From contig NZ_HG322951.1 of assembly GCF_000455325.1 (NCBI RefSeq), positions 1,700,041 through 1,735,332 of the forward strand: 35,292 nucleotides of DNA, given 5' to 3'. The notes beneath the pieces are model-generated. The model saw only the letters and a list, made by a program, of their open reading frames with translations, did not search any database and had not been told where the DNA came from. Of this stretch, positions 33,838-35,292 are shown in pieces. A program made the position numbers and the translations under genes. This DNA comes from Mycolicibacterium septicum DSM 44393 (GTDB lineage Bacteria > Actinomycetota > Actinomycetes > Mycobacteriales > Mycobacteriaceae). Within the stretch, counting starts at the first letter, position 1, and each line of letters opens with the position of its first letter.

Positions 33838-35292
33838 ATGCCGCAAGAGGGTGGGGCGGGGCTCGAGGCCGCCGCCGGTGCTGAACAGTCCGTTCATGAC
33901 GTCATCTTGGAATTGCTCGGAAACGACGACGCGTTGTCCGACGGGGCCAAGGACGTCGTGCTCAGCGCCTTGGCCGAGGTGTCGGGCGGTGCGGGCGAGA
34001 AAACAGAAACAGGCACGGCTGCAACATTTCTCAGCTCGATCTCGGTCTCTGGATTCCGTGGCGTCGGCCCAGCTGCGCGGTTGGACCTGTTTCCCGCGCC
34101 GGGCCTGATGGTGGTCAGCGGACGCAACGGCTCGGGAAAGTCCAGCTTCGCCGAGGCGCTGGAGCTGACCCTGACCGGCACGAGTTACCGCTGGTTCAAC
34201 AAGAAGGAGAGCCTGTGGTCGGAGGCCTGGCAGAACCTCCACCACCCCGACCCATGCGAGATCGAGGTCGGGTTCACCCGCGAAGCGGCCGAGCCCTTCA
34301 CCGTGGGAGTGCGATGGGACCAGGGCGAGAAACTGGAGAACTGCACGACCTGGACGCAGGCCGGCGGAGGCAAGCGGGTCAACGGCACGGATGCCCTCGG
34401 GTGGTCGCGGGCCCTGGAACTGCACCGCCCGCTGCTGTCCTATGAGGAGCTCGGTCGGCTCTTCGACGGCGGGCCGTCCGCGCTGTACGACGCGCTGGCC
34501 AAACTGCTTGGCCTCGACGCGCTCGCCGACACCGAGAAGATCCTCACCACACGCCACAAGGCGATCAAGACCGCCAGCGATGCCGCCGATGCCGAACGCA
34601 AACGTGTGCAGAGCGCACTCGCCGGACACGCCGATGAACGCGCCGAGCGCGCCGCCAAACTCCTACGCAAACGCGCGGTGCCCCTTGACGATGTCCGCGC
34701 CCTGGCGACCGGAGCGGGGGAGGCTCAATCCGACGTCGCGCCTGCCCTGCGCGCCCTGACTCAGCTGGAGACGCCGGCTATCGACACCGTCGAGGACGCG
34801 ACCCGGCAGCTCCGTGCAGCGGTACAAGCCGCCGCCGAGACCGCGACCACCGCGATCGACCTCACCAGCCAACGCGTCGAGCTGTTGCGCACTGCGCTGC
34901 GGTTCCACGACCAGGGCGGCGACACCGACTGCCCCGTGTGCGCACAGGGCCGCCTCGACGCCGACTGGGCCACCGCCGCGCAGGAAACCATCGCCAGCAG
35001 CGAGGACCTGCTGGACGAATACCGCGCCACCGCAATGCAACTCAAAACCGCACGGTCGGCCCTCACCACGATGATTCAGGAGCTCTCCACCGCGGCTGCG
35101 GCTCCCGGCGTCGAACTCCCAGCGCTTGCGACCTACAACGACGCGGTCTCCGCCGCCCGGAAGTTCCCAGTCGGTGACGAGGCCCTCGCGGCCCATGCCG
35201 AGGCGACGCTGACCGAGGTGATTGTCGCCGCCGAATCTCTGCGCTCACATGCGGCCGACGAACTCGCGAGGCGCGAAAGCGCGTGGGCGCCG
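33838..35292 (+). CDS. Rad50/SbcC-like AAA ATPase with zinc hook, 3'-partial
   Basis: The frame is open for 485 codons to the window end. An N-terminal extension of about 70 residues precedes the ATPase head: SISVSGFRGVGPAARLDL, then Walker A GRNGSGKSS (95-103). A region from about residue 225 is rich in Ala, Glu, Lys and Arg and is predicted coiled coil (RHKAIKTASDAADAERKRV). CPVC at 365-368 matches the Rad50 zinc-hook CxxC at the coil tip, followed by a second coil. The second Walker motif and signature lie beyond the window. Related ATPases process DNA ends with a partner nuclease or act in defence systems. The next genes would decide. Confidence 0.75.
   Translation, partial: MPQEGGAGLEAAAGAEQSVHDVILELLGNDDALSDGAKDVVLSALAEVSGGAGEKTETGTAATFLSSISVSGFRGVGPAARLDLFPAPGLMVVSGRNGSGKSSFAEALELTLTGTSYRWFNKKESLWSEAWQNLHHPDPCEIEVGFTREAAEPFTVGVRWDQGEKLENCTTWTQAGGGKRVNGTDALGWSRALELHRPLLSYEELGRLFDGGPSALYDALAKLLGLDALADTEKILTTRHKAIKTASDAADAERKRVQSALAGHADERAERAAKLLRKRAVPLDDVRALATGAGEAQSDVAPALRALTQLETPAIDTVEDATRQLRAAVQAAAETATTAIDLTSQRVELLRTALRFHDQGGDTDCPVCAQGRLDADWATAAQETIASSEDLLDEYRATAMQLKTARSALTTMIQELSTAAAAPGVELPALATYNDAVSAARKFPVGDEALAAHAEATLTEVIVAAESLRSHAADELARRESAWAP

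Overview
The window is high-GC actinobacterial DNA, most likely chromosomal sequence of a fast-growing mycobacterium (Mycolicibacterium-like). The signs are GTG/TTG starts, repeated TANNNT -10 boxes 6-7 nt before a start codon (leaderless transcripts), a DUF385 (F420-type) oxidoreductase, a chromosomal Arr rifampin ADP-ribosyltransferase, and an ABC ATPase fused to a cyclic-nucleotide-binding domain beside a 349-residue FtsX-like permease, an arrangement known from M. tuberculosis. The genus assignment is inference.

Region 1 (1-13.9 kb) is ordinary chromosome. It holds a membrane protein and a hypothetical partner, galactokinase, a NYN-LOTUS protein, the ABC ATPase/permease pair, a small membrane protein, a lipoprotein, the DUF385 enzyme, a frameshifted Mut7-C nuclease gene, arr, an atypical SDR with a zinc-ribbon-like segment, and a tyrosine-phosphatase-like protein. 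A TetR regulator is divergent from a tightly spaced three-gene catabolic or detoxification operon (OYE-like reductase, DJ-1/PfpI protein, acetoacetate-decarboxylase-like protein). The divergent promoter region carries nested palindromes.

Region 2 (about 14.0-30.4 kb) is an accessory defence island. It opens with a decayed gene and a small zinc-ribbon-like protein. A 500-residue unrecognised Cys-rich protein then diverges, within 22 bp, from a PLD-helicase-DUF3427 protein. Next is one compact operon (19.5-29.2 kb) with overlapping stops and starts: a NYN-domain protein, an HTH-methylase-TRD fusion whose SAM motif and catalytic Asn are both degenerate, two complete HsdM paralogues, HsdS and HsdR. 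A perfect 21-bp inverted repeat brackets its leaderless promoter. This looks like a type I restriction system with two M subunits and an added regulatory or sensor module, and it is the best candidate here for something undescribed. After it come a His-Gly-repeat reading frame on the minus strand and a VapBC toxin-antitoxin pair with a cluster of three inverted repeats at its promoter.

Region 3 (30.4-35.3 kb) holds an OPT-family transporter, an MscS-type channel, and the 5' part of a Rad50/SbcC-like ATPase with a zinc-hook CPVC motif. The last gene runs off the window and may begin another DNA-repair or defence locus. No rRNA, tRNA, CRISPR array, transposase or integrase was recognised.
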